Assembly: GCA_023391695.1 (NCBI GenBank)
Contig: JAEWAK010000037.1
Coordinates: forward strand, 186,001 to 250,000
Length of the DNA: 64,000 nt
From: Bacillota bacterium
GTDB lineage: Bacteria > Bacillota > Clostridia > Lachnospirales > Lachnospiraceae
Direction of reading: 5' to 3'
The stretch's first letter is position 1; each line of letters begins with the position of its first letter. A program made the translations under genes and the position numbers. Of this stretch, positions 1 to 8,448 are shown piece after piece. Under the pieces are notes generated by a model. It saw only the letters and a program-made list of their open reading frames with translations, was not told the DNA's origin and ran no database searches.

Positions 1-430
1 TTACCTTCTTAATGCCCTCTGTGGAAGTATTGTCTTCATCCAGATTAACCAGGAAGTCCGCTTCCACCAATATCTGATAATCCAACCCGTCTATATTATT
101 ATAGGTATGATGATGGGCGATAAGATAGCATACCCTGTCTATAAAATCCTGGTCATAACCAAGACCCGTCAACATATCCGCAGCAATGGGAGGGCCTTCT
201 ATCTGCTGATATTGGCCTGCACTGCTATGATATTTTTCTTCACTTATCTTAATGCCGATATCATGTACTACTGCCGTAACCTCCAGAATTTCCATGGTCT
301 TATCATCGAGGTTTTCCATCTCACCGATTGCTTTACTGTATCCGTACACTTTTATAAAATGGTTAATTCTCTTTATATCACCGGAATAATACCGTATCAT
401 TGCATTTATTACAGACCCTGTATTTTTCAT
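1..430 (-). CDS. HD-domain phosphohydrolase (3' end outside window)
   Basis: Partial gene; the C-terminus lies beyond the left edge. The ATG at 428-430 follows a GAGGTAG ribosome site. The visible 143 residues carry the metal-ligand pattern of HD/HDc phosphohydrolases: an early His near residue 24, His-Asp at 56-57 (VVHDIG), a HHH cluster at 106-108 and an Asp at 125 (VEADFL). HD proteins hydrolyse nucleotides or phosphoesters, but the substrate cannot be told from sequence. The order HD...HHH...D resembles the short YfbR/HDIG-type cytosolic proteins. An antisense ORF on the plus strand is a shadow. Family assignment is firm, function is not. Confidence 0.8.
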   Translation of the reverse strand, partial: MKNTGSVINAMIRYYSGDIKRINHFIKVYGYSKAIGEMENLDDKTMEILEVTAVVHDIGIKISEEKYHSSAGQYQQIEGPPIAADMLTGLGYDQDFIDRVCYLIAHHHTYNNIDGLDYQILVEADFLVNLDEDNTSTEGIKKV

Positions 431-477
431 CAACACTACCTCATAATATAAAGTTAGTTCCTAACATAATGCTTCTG

Positions 478-1263
478 TTACATACCCTTGCCCTTTAATA
501 AGTTCATAACCGGAATACTGAAATTAATTGTATTTGCCGTAAAATAATCGGTCTCTTCCCTGGAATCTTTCTCTTTATCTTCCTCTAAGAAGGTATCCAG
601 AAATTTCATGTAATCCTCATAGGAAAAAACAGATTCCAAATCCTGTGAAATATCCGTCCCTTCCTGGGTAGCTTCCCGGTTAATGATATTATTTTTAATC
701 TGCATCGTATTTACCGGAGAAGTCGAACCGGCCGGGGCAGAATACGCCGAGACAACGACACCGTTGGTATCCACACCCTGATTCATGAAATTCAGCACTT
801 TTTTCACATAGTTCTGGGTTTCTTCAAAAGGAGGGATTCCGCCGTATTTGGCTACGTTATTACTGCCGGCATTGTAGGCAGCCAAAGCTAAGCTGGCATT
901 GCCGTCGTATTTATCCAGTAATCCGGAAATATATTTGGCACCGCCCATGATGTTCTGTTCTGCGTCAAAAGAATCCGTAACCCCAAGAGAAGCTGCCGTA
1001 GCAGGCATAAGCTGCATAATGCCCTGGGCACCGCATCTTGACACGGCTCTTTCATCAAAGTTCGATTCTGCTTTTCCAATTGCTTTCAGTAACTCTACCG
1101 GTACCTTGTATTTTTCTGCTGCCTGTGAAAAAATTTCATCCAGGCTTTTGGTTTCCCCTAAATAGGAGGAAAAACCACCGTTACCGGCAGCAGTTTTTTT
1201 ATCTGCATTTACACCATACATATTTTTAAGATCTAAATTCGTAATTCGATTGACTTCTGACAT
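478..1263 (-). CDS. Lytic transglycosylase, SLT (goose-lysozyme-like) domain
   Basis: A 261-residue protein. An ORF extends further upstream, but ATG 1261-1263 is preceded by GAGGAG at good spacing and gives a start at MSEVNRITN. Residues about 60-165 form the SLT domain: AIGKAESNFDERAVS with the catalytic Glu in ESNF, then CGAQGIMQLMPATA and LAAYNAGSNNV, the diagnostic order for family 1 lytic transglycosylases that cleave peptidoglycan to 1,6-anhydro-MurNAc. No classic N-terminal signal peptide is visible. The N-terminus is short and polar, as in clostridial and flagellar-type SLT proteins exported by other routes. The C-terminal ~100 residues are low-complexity acidic sequence without a recognised domain. 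Confidence 0.85.
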   Translation of the reverse strand: MSEVNRITNLDLKNMYGVNADKKTAAGNGGFSSYLGETKSLDEIFSQAAEKYKVPVELLKAIGKAESNFDERAVSRCGAQGIMQLMPATAASLGVTDSFDAEQNIMGGAKYISGLLDKYDGNASLALAAYNAGSNNVAKYGGIPPFEETQNYVKKVLNFMNQGVDTNGVVVSAYSAPAGSTSPVNTMQIKNNIINREATQEGTDISQDLESVFSYEDYMKFLDTFLEEDKEKDSREETDYFTANTINFSIPVMNLLKGKGM

Positions 1264-1500
1264 AATTTTCTCCTCAGTAAACATCAACATTCCATAATCT
1301 GAAATGTATCCTGTTAATAAAGCAGCCCGTAAACTATTATCCATTGTTAGTTTGTGGTAAGTATTCCGTCACTTTTTGTTATTATTTGTCTGAATATATT
1401 ATAACTGAAGTCTTTCCGGAAAAGCAAGAAATATTTATTAACACAGGCTATTTTCCTATATCCGTTAAAGCGAATACTATCACTCCGCTTTGCTGCATCC

Positions 1501-2709
1501 TCAGGTTTTACCGGCATTGATTAAAACCCGGCTGCCCGACATCATAAGTCCTTCTATTAATAATAACACACCGGTGCCAATCAATAACCACTCTATTTTG
1601 ATCAGATCCGAAAGGGGACCAAACAGCAGCATCCCCAAGGGCATCATGGCACTCGATATCATTCCGAATACACCAAATACCCTGCCCAAATAATCTCCTT
1701 CCACTTTCTCCTGTAACATGACGGTGGAGGATGTATTAAAAAATGGCATAACCAGCCCGAAGACACCCATTAATAATAAATAAAACCAGAATGCGGATAC
1801 GAAGCCGAAGGCAAAGGTACAGGCTCCCATGATAACACTTGCCAACGTCATGGTATGGATCCGGTTCTTAAATCCGCTCCATAGAGTCATTATAATACCG
1901 CCGGCCATCATACCGACGGAAAAGATGATCTCAATGGCCGTAAGCCTCCATACCTCATCCCCAAAACTGCGGGTAACCTGCAGGGGCGTTAAGAATGCCA
2001 CAGGAGAAGCCAGGAAAAAGAAAAATCCGCAGAATATAAAATATTCCTTTACAAAGGGATGATTTTTTACATAATTCAGGCCTTTTAACATGTCCTCCTT
2101 ATATCCCACCGTCACTTCCGCTAAAGCCTTGTTATGAGGTTTCACATGTAAAAAGAAGAGCAAAATACAAACACCTATGGCGGCAGTAACTACATCGATA
2201 AAAAATATGGCCTCAATCCTGGCATAGGTCAGCAGGGCCCCGCTAAGCATGGGGGATACCAGCATAATAAGGGATTGTATCGTACTGTTTGCCGCATTTA
2301 CCCTGGTAAGCTTGTCCTCCGGCACCAACTGGGGAAGGAATGCATTAATTGCCGGTGATTGTATTCCGGAACCCAAGGCACGGATCGCCGATACCACAAA
2401 CAGCATCCATATGGAATTATACCCCATCAGGAAGAATATGGCCAAAATCAAGGTTGACAGTGCTATCATGGAATCCGACAGGATAATTAAAATTTTACGG
2501 TTATAACGGTCGGCCCATACTCCCGCGAAGGGCGAAAGAAAAAAGGTAGGTAAAAATCCGCAGATAATGGATATGGTCATCATCACACCGGACTTTGTTT
2601 CTAAGGTAATATACCAGGTAATTGCATACTGGACCAATGAAGATCCGAATAGGGATAAGGTTTGGCTTAATAGAAAGATAATAATATTTTTTTTCCAAGC
2701 TTTATTCAC
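1501..2709 (-). CDS. MFS transporter (MFS_3 / drug exporter type)
   Basis: Major facilitator protein of 402 residues from a GTG start at 2707-2709 (VNKAWKKNIIIF), which follows AGGAGA by 6 nt. The longer ORF reading to 2811 has no ribosome site. About twelve hydrophobic segments are visible, the A-motif-like loop is FAGVWADRYNRK after TM2, and the N-terminal QTLSLFGSSLVQYAITWYI is typical of MFS_3 proteins such as EntS and macrolide exporters. It probably exports a small hydrophobic compound by proton antiport at the cytoplasmic membrane. Substrate unknown. A perfect inverted repeat about 100 bp upstream (2811-2836) may be its operator. Transcribed alone. Confidence 0.85.
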   Translation of the reverse strand: MNKAWKKNIIIFLLSQTLSLFGSSLVQYAITWYITLETKSGVMMTISIICGFLPTFFLSPFAGVWADRYNRKILIILSDSMIALSTLILAIFFLMGYNSIWMLFVVSAIRALGSGIQSPAINAFLPQLVPEDKLTRVNAANSTIQSLIMLVSPMLSGALLTYARIEAIFFIDVVTAAIGVCILLFFLHVKPHNKALAEVTVGYKEDMLKGLNYVKNHPFVKEYFIFCGFFFFLASPVAFLTPLQVTRSFGDEVWRLTAIEIIFSVGMMAGGIIMTLWSGFKNRIHTMTLASVIMGACTFAFGFVSAFWFYLLLMGVFGLVMPFFNTSSTVMLQEKVEGDYLGRVFGVFGMISSAMMPLGMLLFGPLSDLIKIEWLLIGTGVLLLIEGLMMSGSRVLINAGKT

Positions 2710-2810
2710 TAATTTTCTCCTGTCTGTAATTTTATTATTTATAACTGAAACTTTGCTGTTAAAATATTGCACTTTACTTGAGAATCCGTATTTAAGTTGT
2801 AAAGTAAGCA

Positions 2811-2836
2811 TTGGTTATGATATATTTCATAACCAA
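2811..2836. promoter_or_regulatory. Perfect inverted repeat upstream of the MFS gene
   Basis: Ten-base arms TTGGTTATGA and TCATAACCAA separated by TATATT, 102 bp upstream of the GTG start of the exporter. Size and A/T-rich core suit a dimeric repressor site (TetR or MarR type). No regulator gene is adjacent, so the ligand protein is unknown. Confidence 0.4.
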
Positions 2837-2944
2837 AACTTCCAAGCATATGTTAATATGCCGATTTTATCAGGTAAAGTTCAATTTTCGTACTGCGATG
2901 TTTTAGTTTATAACATAACCGGAATCAAAAGTTCCATACCTAAT

Positions 2945-2996
2945 GCGTATTCCTATAATAGGTTGAACGGCGGTAAAGATCGCCGTCTTTTATCAA
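2945..2996. repeat. Dispersed intergenic segment, copy 1
   Basis: The stretch containing ACGGCGGTAAA followed by CTTTTATCA resembles 58748-58795, which has CACGGCGGTAAA then CTTTTATCA with comparable spacing and similar flanks. Both are intergenic. Copy 1 also has GGCG/CGCC pairing around GGTAAAGAT. Function unknown; it may be a degenerate small repeat. Confidence 0.35.
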
Positions 2997-3097
2997 AAAA
3001 TTGAGAAACAATTTCTGATAAACTATATTATAAAGAATAAATTAGGATATAATATTTGTCAACGGTCTTTCTGCAAGAAAACAGGATAAAGCACGAA

Positions 3098-3126
3098 GAA
3101 AAAAGAGGGCTGCTGCAACAGCCCTC
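3098..3126 (-). terminator. Rho-independent terminator of the P-II gene
   Basis: Eight-bp stem GAGGGCTG/CAGCCCTC with a 6-nt loop, followed on the minus strand by CTTTTTTCTTC. It lies 13 bp past the P-II stop codon. Confidence 0.8.
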
Positions 3127-3138
3127 TATAATACAATC

Positions 3139-3477
3139 TTATAATGCGTCTTTGCCACGTTCACCGGTCCGGATTCTTACAACATCCTCCACATCGTATA
3201 TGAAAATCTTACCGTCGCCATAGTTACCGGTATTAATCTGCTTTACTACTTCATCCACGATTACTTCCGCCGCATCTGCTGGTACAACCGTCTCCACTTT
3301 CACTTTCGGAAGCAGGTTAACTATTGTTTCCGTCCCCCTGTATATCGTTGTGTAACCTTTCTGGTTACCGTATCCCATAATATTTGAAATCATTAAACCA
3401 TTTGCCTTGTTATCGTTAAGGATTTTCTTCAAATCCTCCAGCCTTTCCGGTTTAATAACAATCTCCAGCTTTTTCAT
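3139..3477 (-). CDS. P-II family nitrogen regulatory protein (Thr at position 51)
   Basis: A 112-residue P-II protein, full family length. It has the N-terminal MKKLEIVIKPERLEDLK, T-loop (about 37-55), LPKVKVE at the B-loop side and the C-terminal RIRTGERGKDAL. Such trimers bind ATP/ADP and 2-oxoglutarate and regulate nitrogen uptake and assimilation by protein contact. Aligned by eye with E. coli GlnB, Tyr46 is kept (IYRG) but the uridylylated Tyr51 is Thr (RGTET). Tyr51-type uridylylation is therefore not possible, and signalling would rely on effector binding. No amtB, glnA or nif gene is next to it; it is monocistronic, with its own consensus promoter and terminator. Confidence 0.92.
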   Translation of the reverse strand: MKKLEIVIKPERLEDLKKILNDNKANGLMISNIMGYGNQKGYTTIYRGTETIVNLLPKVKVETVVPADAAEVIVDEVVKQINTGNYGDGKIFIYDVEDVVRIRTGERGKDAL

Positions 3478-3563
3478 ACAATTACCTCCCTTCGGCCCAC
3501 TGTCCGTAATGTCTAATAATCGTGAAGAGGATATCCCAAAATAACATCCACGTCATTAATTTT

Positions 3564-3592
3564 ATTATAATCAGAAGTAAATTAATTGTCAA
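3564..3592 (-). promoter_or_regulatory. Sigma-A promoter of the P-II gene
   Basis: On the minus strand TTGACA (3587-3592), a 17-bp spacer and TATAAT (3564-3569) make a full consensus promoter about 90 bp before the P-II start. This suggests strong basal transcription. Confidence 0.75.
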
Positions 3593-3703
3593 ATTATTCT
3601 ATTTCCTTTTAAACCGGGCTAATTGCCTGATTTCTGCATTATCGGCCGATTCAAAATCCAGCTCGGTTTTGACTATCTGAAGGTCAGGATATGCTGATAT
3701 TTT

Positions 3704-5029
3704 TTAGAATAAACCGGTCACAATTGCATTTTTTTGTACATTAAAATCAACGGTTTTTCCTTCCAGGCGGACTGATACGGGTAAATCTTTCTCCGTACGG
3801 TTCAAAGCCACCAGTACAATGGAACCGTCCGGATTCTTAAGTGTTGTCAGCGGAAGCTGTTCCGTATATTTTGTAAAAGCGATCCGTTTGGCGTCTTTTT
3901 CGATGTATTTGCTGAAATGGCCGATATAGTCAAAGGAAAGCTTCTCCTCAAAACTGTCATTTTGCGTATCAATCATAATCGGTGCATCACAATAGTTGTT
4001 TACATGGTTCGGCCCGCCTTTTTCATCTAAAAGGATGTTCCAGTCAATAAAACCTGTCATGCCGGCATTCATGTTCCCGATGATATCATGGGCATACATC
4101 TGCGCATTATATAGCTGGCTGGCATCAAACCTGCTGTACTCCACACAGCCTTCCGTAAATATCAGTTCCTTACCCGGATAAGCATCCCTAGTCAGCCCGA
4201 TTGCTTCGAAATGGTCTCCCGTATACCAGTGGAAGGCAATTCCATCCACCATTTTATCCGTATCCGCATCAATGGCGGCTTTGGCACGTTCGTAAAGCCT
4301 TTCTTTATTATGATCCCATATATTGATCTTCACATGGGTCAGATCATTTTTAACCAATGCAGGGTATAAATAATCCCTTAAAAATACTTTTTCTTCCTCC
4401 CCGCTGAAGATACAGGAATCCCAGGTCTGCACCGCTTCCGGCTCATTCTGTACCGTAATCCGGTTAACGGGGAAGCCTTTTGCTTCATATTCTTTGATAT
4501 AGCGGCACATATATTCGGCCCAGAAGCCCATGAATTCGGGTTTCAGTTTGCCGCCGTGGTTCCTATCTCCATTGATTTTCATAAATGCCGGCGGTGACCA
4601 GGGTGTTAACATTAAGTCAAAAGGTTCCCCCCTTTTGGCAAGCCCGGCTCTCAAAAGCGGAAGTATGTATTTTTCATCCCTCTCCAGGGTAAAGGAAGCC
4701 ATCTCTGTGTCTGCCGGATCCGACATTGCCTCATAGTTCCCCAGTGAAAAATCGCAGCTGTCTATATGGGTACGTATGAGGCGGTAACGGTTCCCGCCCG
4801 GTCCAAAATACTTATCCAAAACCTTTTCCTGGTTCTCTTTTCCCAGTTTGGAAAAAGCGTAACCGGCTGCTTCCGTTACGGCACCGCCAAACCCATGGAA
4901 AGTCTGATATTCAATGTCCGGATAAATATTTACCACATTCATGGCCGCACCCTTATCCGCGCTTAAATCATATTCCCTGGCAGTTGTTTCTTTCCGGTTG
5001 TTTTTATAGCTTGTGGTAATTAATTTCAT
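3704..5029 (-). CDS. Glycoside hydrolase family 30
   Basis: A 441-residue enzyme starting at ATG 5027-5029 (MKLITTSYKNN) behind GGAG; no signal peptide, so intracellular. GH30 hallmarks are QTFHGFGGAVTEAAG near the N-terminus, the acid/base Glu in VQNEPE (about residue 196) and the nucleophile Glu in FTEGCVEY (about 293). It ends with the small beta-domain typical of the family (IVLVALNRTEKDLPVSV). Known GH30 activities include beta-glucosidase, beta-1,6-glucanase and beta-xylosidase. It is last in the minus-strand order lacI - phosphorylase - GH30, 131 bp after the phosphorylase, so a role in trimming beta-glucan oligosaccharides is likely but not proven. Confidence 0.88.
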   Translation of the reverse strand: MKLITTSYKNNRKETTAREYDLSADKGAAMNVVNIYPDIEYQTFHGFGGAVTEAAGYAFSKLGKENQEKVLDKYFGPGGNRYRLIRTHIDSCDFSLGNYEAMSDPADTEMASFTLERDEKYILPLLRAGLAKRGEPFDLMLTPWSPPAFMKINGDRNHGGKLKPEFMGFWAEYMCRYIKEYEAKGFPVNRITVQNEPEAVQTWDSCIFSGEEEKVFLRDYLYPALVKNDLTHVKINIWDHNKERLYERAKAAIDADTDKMVDGIAFHWYTGDHFEAIGLTRDAYPGKELIFTEGCVEYSRFDASQLYNAQMYAHDIIGNMNAGMTGFIDWNILLDEKGGPNHVNNYCDAPIMIDTQNDSFEEKLSFDYIGHFSKYIEKDAKRIAFTKYTEQLPLTTLKNPDGSIVLVALNRTEKDLPVSVRLEGKTVDFNVQKNAIVTGLF

Positions 5030-5160
5030 ATTTTTTCTCCATTCCTGTGCATGATTTTTGCGCAACTGAAGTTTTGCGCCAAGTGTGCAAACACACTTTG
5101 GTTATGCAGATACAAAACTTTTGAGGTTGAAAGTGCATTCTTAAACCTTTGCACCCAATA

Positions 5161-8100
5161 TTACTCCATATTTACTCTTATGGCCTTTATTTCGCCGTTG
5201 CGGATTCTTATTGCCGTTTCACCGCTTATGGAATCTCCCGTAAATTCTTCCCCGGTATCGATTATTGCAATGCCTGTTATCCTGGCTGCATTATTGCCGT
5301 AAGTAGATTTCCGGCTCGGATTAAAATACGTTACCATACACCTGGATAACAGGTTAAAGGAAACCTCACCCTTTTCATCAAAAAACCAGCCGGGCAGCTT
5401 CGGCTCAAAGGTAAGTTTTAATTCCCCATTATCCCAGGTAAAAACCCGGTTTCCCATAAACATCCCAATCCACATGGTTAACAGTTCCGTGGTGGAACCG
5501 CTTAAGCGGGCAACATAGCCCCTGCCATGAACTTTGGTATCCGGATTCTCACTGGAAGCTATGAAAGAAGAATTCTCCAATATGCTTCTGCCGTAAACTT
5601 CCGGCGGCAAAAAGGAAATAAAGGTATGCTGCATTTCCTCAAAAAACCTTTCATATAACCCGGCTTTCAGCATGGCAAGCAGATACTTGTATTCCATGTG
5701 TAAAAAGATGCTTTCCCGCTCCAGCCAGCCGGGGGTAAAGGCCCTGATCCTTCCGTTTTCCATAGAAAGGTCTTCAAGGGGAACGGAGGTTTTATACATT
5801 TTAAGTTTCTTATCATACAGCCTGCTGTCCTTAATGTTACTGCACAGAACTTCCGCCGCTTCCTGATCTGCAACGGTTCCCAGCATTCTGGCAGGTCCTT
5901 CTAAAAAGGCCGGAAGGGGTATGATTACAAATTCCGTAACTACTGCCTTTGGCATACCGTAATGGCTGATTACCGGCTGTCCGTCTTCCCCGGTTACCGG
6001 TGAAAAATGTTTCGCACGATAGGTAAAGTAGGTAGGTACAATACCGTTACCGTATCCGCAGGCTTTCTGTATTCCGGCTTCCAGTTTTTTAGAGAATTCC
6101 TTAAATATTGCAAAAACATCTCCGGTATTCATCTCCTGCTGCCTGCCGCTTATATGAAATCGAGTATTTTCCCTGTATTGCTCCCTTAAGGAGCTTACCC
6201 GGTCCCAATACGCGAAGGCACTCCACTGCTCTGCCACAGAACGTGTCAAGGTCTCGGAAACTGCCGTCAGAAATTCATATATTTCCGCAGGAATTGACAG
6301 GTCAGGTTTTAAAATAACCGAATTACAGATAAAAGTGAACAGCCTTTTTAATTCAAAAGTCTCCGGCATACCGCTTCCAAATAAACCGGGCAGGCCGTTC
6401 ATGGCATCATTCCAGCCAGGTTTGCCGCCTTCCATCTCCACTCCCATCCCATAAGGATCCAGGGAAGCAAATTTATTCAGAGCCAGGGAAATGAGCTTTA
6501 CCATTAAGGTAGTACAGGCTATTGGTGCGGTGGCGTAATCATAATCCGGTGCATCCTCCGGTTTTATTTTAAGCCAGTTCGTTCCTTTTTTATGGAAATC
6601 CCTCCGGCTGCATTTTTCTTCCTCCTCTGCCGTTGCCCCGTACTGCCGGACTTCATTTTTATGTATGACGTATTTTTCACTTCTTGGCAGTACACGGGCC
6701 GGACTGTCGTAAAAACGGTAACTTCTGTCTTCAAACAGAAGTTCTTTTCTTTTATCCGGATAAACTTTAAGATAATTCTCGATCAGATCCAGGTTGTAAT
6801 CCCAATGGTCGCTCCAGTACCCTTCGATAAAGCCTGCTTCCGTGTTCTGGGTACAATATTCCAGCAATTTTTCAAGAAAGGCATCCTCATCTCCATTTAT
6901 TTTGATATGATTGCGGGCGATACAGTTAGCAACCTGACCCGGAGTAAAGGACTTATGGATTACGGCCTTAAGTTTATCCATCCCGCCATCCGTACTGTCC
7001 TGTACTAATTTATCCGCAGCTTCCCGGAACTCTTCCTTTACTGCAAAGGTAGTAGGCCGTACTTCTAATGGATTATAGCCGTCGATCTGGATTAAATCGA
7101 AGAAAGTTTTAATATTAAACTCCCCGATATCTTTATTAAAAAACACATCATTCCTTCTGTTCTGGCTCACATCACGGAAGTTGCCGTTACCCTGGGAATA
7201 ATATTCCCCTGCTATGGAGAAGAAGTTATAATCCCGCTCCGGGTCCCCGTGCTTGCGGCTGAACAAATGCACCACCGCTTTATTATGGTCTTTATTAAAT
7301 ACGAAGGGGTATCCTCCCCTAAGGAAATTGTCCAGATAACACTGCTCCACGTACCGGTCAAACAAGGGTAGCGCCGTATGGGTTTTAACATCCCCGGTTA
7401 ACAAATCGACAGCTTCCTCCGCCTGGTTTTCTTTTTTTGTAAAATACGCAAAGGCACAGAAATCGGCCTGTTTTTCACTAACCTGTTCCACTGAACCAGA
7501 GAATCCGACTACCGTATTGAATTCATAAATCCCGGAAGCCTCTAATTCAAATTCCAGGGGTGTAAATCCGCAAGGGACTTTATTGGCAAAACACTGGGTT
7601 TTCCCTAAAACCCCTTCCAGACTGTTTTCCAGAAATACGACCGGATTCACCAGGGAGGTATCATAATCGAAAATCGCCTGACTGTCATAAATAACCGGCA
7701 GGACTTTACCAGCCCTTACCGTCAAATAATAATATCCTCCTTCGATATCTGAAACTTCCGCAGAATCGTCGCTGGAAGAACGAAGGGTATAATAGGGTAT
7801 ATTATTTTCGATATTTTTAATTTCCGTCCAGCTCTTTAAAAGATTGGACATTTCTTTGTAATCCCCGTTATGTATTCCATAGGGTATGATTTTAGGCAGT
7901 CCGTCCAGCATACTGATTTTTTGGGTTTCACCGCTGATGTTTTGGACCAGGACCTTCCTTACCAGTCCGCCGATACTCTCACCGGGTAGAACATAATACT
8001 TCACACTTATCTTAATACCGTATCTGGCATTGATTTCCTCTACGGTAAAGCTATTTTTACGGATATATAAATTACGGGCCGCTTCCTTGTCATAACTGAA

Positions 8101-8376
8101 AAAGGGTTCAAAAAACGCTCCGTTACACTTGATAAAAGTCCGGAAACCTTTTATAGCCGTATTCTCGTAGGCCGTATTGGCCGGGTTAAACTCCATGATG
8201 GCATTGTTTTTATTATGTATGCCAAAACTGTTGATTCCCTGTCCCCGGTTTGTATAATAAACCCAGAGCGGAATTCCCTTGATTCCGGCAAGCCCGGGAA
8301 GGAAACTGGAAAAAGCCGGTACCCTGTCATAATTCTCAATTACATAAGTATTGCCTTCTAAATAATATCGTCCCAT
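5161..8376 (-). CDS. GH94-clan glycoside phosphorylase, probably GH161-like
   Basis: A 1071-residue protein without signal peptide. I chose ATG 8374-8376, preceded by GAGG at 5 nt; a GTG six codons upstream lacks a ribosome site. It carries the inverting-phosphorylase signature around KPGWNDAMNGLPG, with the WND aspartate as likely general acid. It is about 250 residues longer than cellobiose phosphorylase (about 810). The length and the N-terminal PFSSFLPG and RGQGINSFG motifs recall beta-1,3-glucan phosphorylases of GH161. 1,2-beta-oligoglucan phosphorylases (GH94, about 1,100 aa) are the alternative. The reaction would be phosphorolysis of beta-glucan oligosaccharides to alpha-glucose 1-phosphate. 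Neighbours are LacI (72 bp upstream) and GH30 (downstream); no transporter is nearby. Confidence 0.8.
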   Translation of the reverse strand: MGRYYLEGNTYVIENYDRVPAFSSFLPGLAGIKGIPLWVYYTNRGQGINSFGIHNKNNAIMEFNPANTAYENTAIKGFRTFIKCNGAFFEPFFSYDKEAARNLYIRKNSFTVEEINARYGIKISVKYYVLPGESIGGLVRKVLVQNISGETQKISMLDGLPKIIPYGIHNGDYKEMSNLLKSWTEIKNIENNIPYYTLRSSSDDSAEVSDIEGGYYYLTVRAGKVLPVIYDSQAIFDYDTSLVNPVVFLENSLEGVLGKTQCFANKVPCGFTPLEFELEASGIYEFNTVVGFSGSVEQVSEKQADFCAFAYFTKKENQAEEAVDLLTGDVKTHTALPLFDRYVEQCYLDNFLRGGYPFVFNKDHNKAVVHLFSRKHGDPERDYNFFSIAGEYYSQGNGNFRDVSQNRRNDVFFNKDIGEFNIKTFFDLIQIDGYNPLEVRPTTFAVKEEFREAADKLVQDSTDGGMDKLKAVIHKSFTPGQVANCIARNHIKINGDEDAFLEKLLEYCTQNTEAGFIEGYWSDHWDYNLDLIENYLKVYPDKRKELLFEDRSYRFYDSPARVLPRSEKYVIHKNEVRQYGATAEEEEKCSRRDFHKKGTNWLKIKPEDAPDYDYATAPIACTTLMVKLISLALNKFASLDPYGMGVEMEGGKPGWNDAMNGLPGLFGSGMPETFELKRLFTFICNSVILKPDLSIPAEIYEFLTAVSETLTRSVAEQWSAFAYWDRVSSLREQYRENTRFHISGRQQEMNTGDVFAIFKEFSKKLEAGIQKACGYGNGIVPTYFTYRAKHFSPVTGEDGQPVISHYGMPKAVVTEFVIIPLPAFLEGPARMLGTVADQEAAEVLCSNIKDSRLYDKKLKMYKTSVPLEDLSMENGRIRAFTPGWLERESIFLHMEYKYLLAMLKAGLYERFFEEMQHTFISFLPPEVYGRSILENSSFIASSENPDTKVHGRGYVARLSGSTTELLTMWIGMFMGNRVFTWDNGELKLTFEPKLPGWFFDEKGEVSFNLLSRCMVTYFNPSRKSTYGNNAARITGIAIIDTGEEFTGDSISGETAIRIRNGEIKAIRVNME

Positions 8377-8448
8377 TTTAACCTCATTTCTCACAAAAAA
8401 CTCAAACAGCAGATTCAGAATATGTGACTGTCCCGTCGGCCCGGGAAA

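Noticed and set aside
107..451. Plus-strand ORF of 114 codons at the left edge
   Set aside because: It is antisense to the HD-domain gene, has no ribosome site and no family resemblance.
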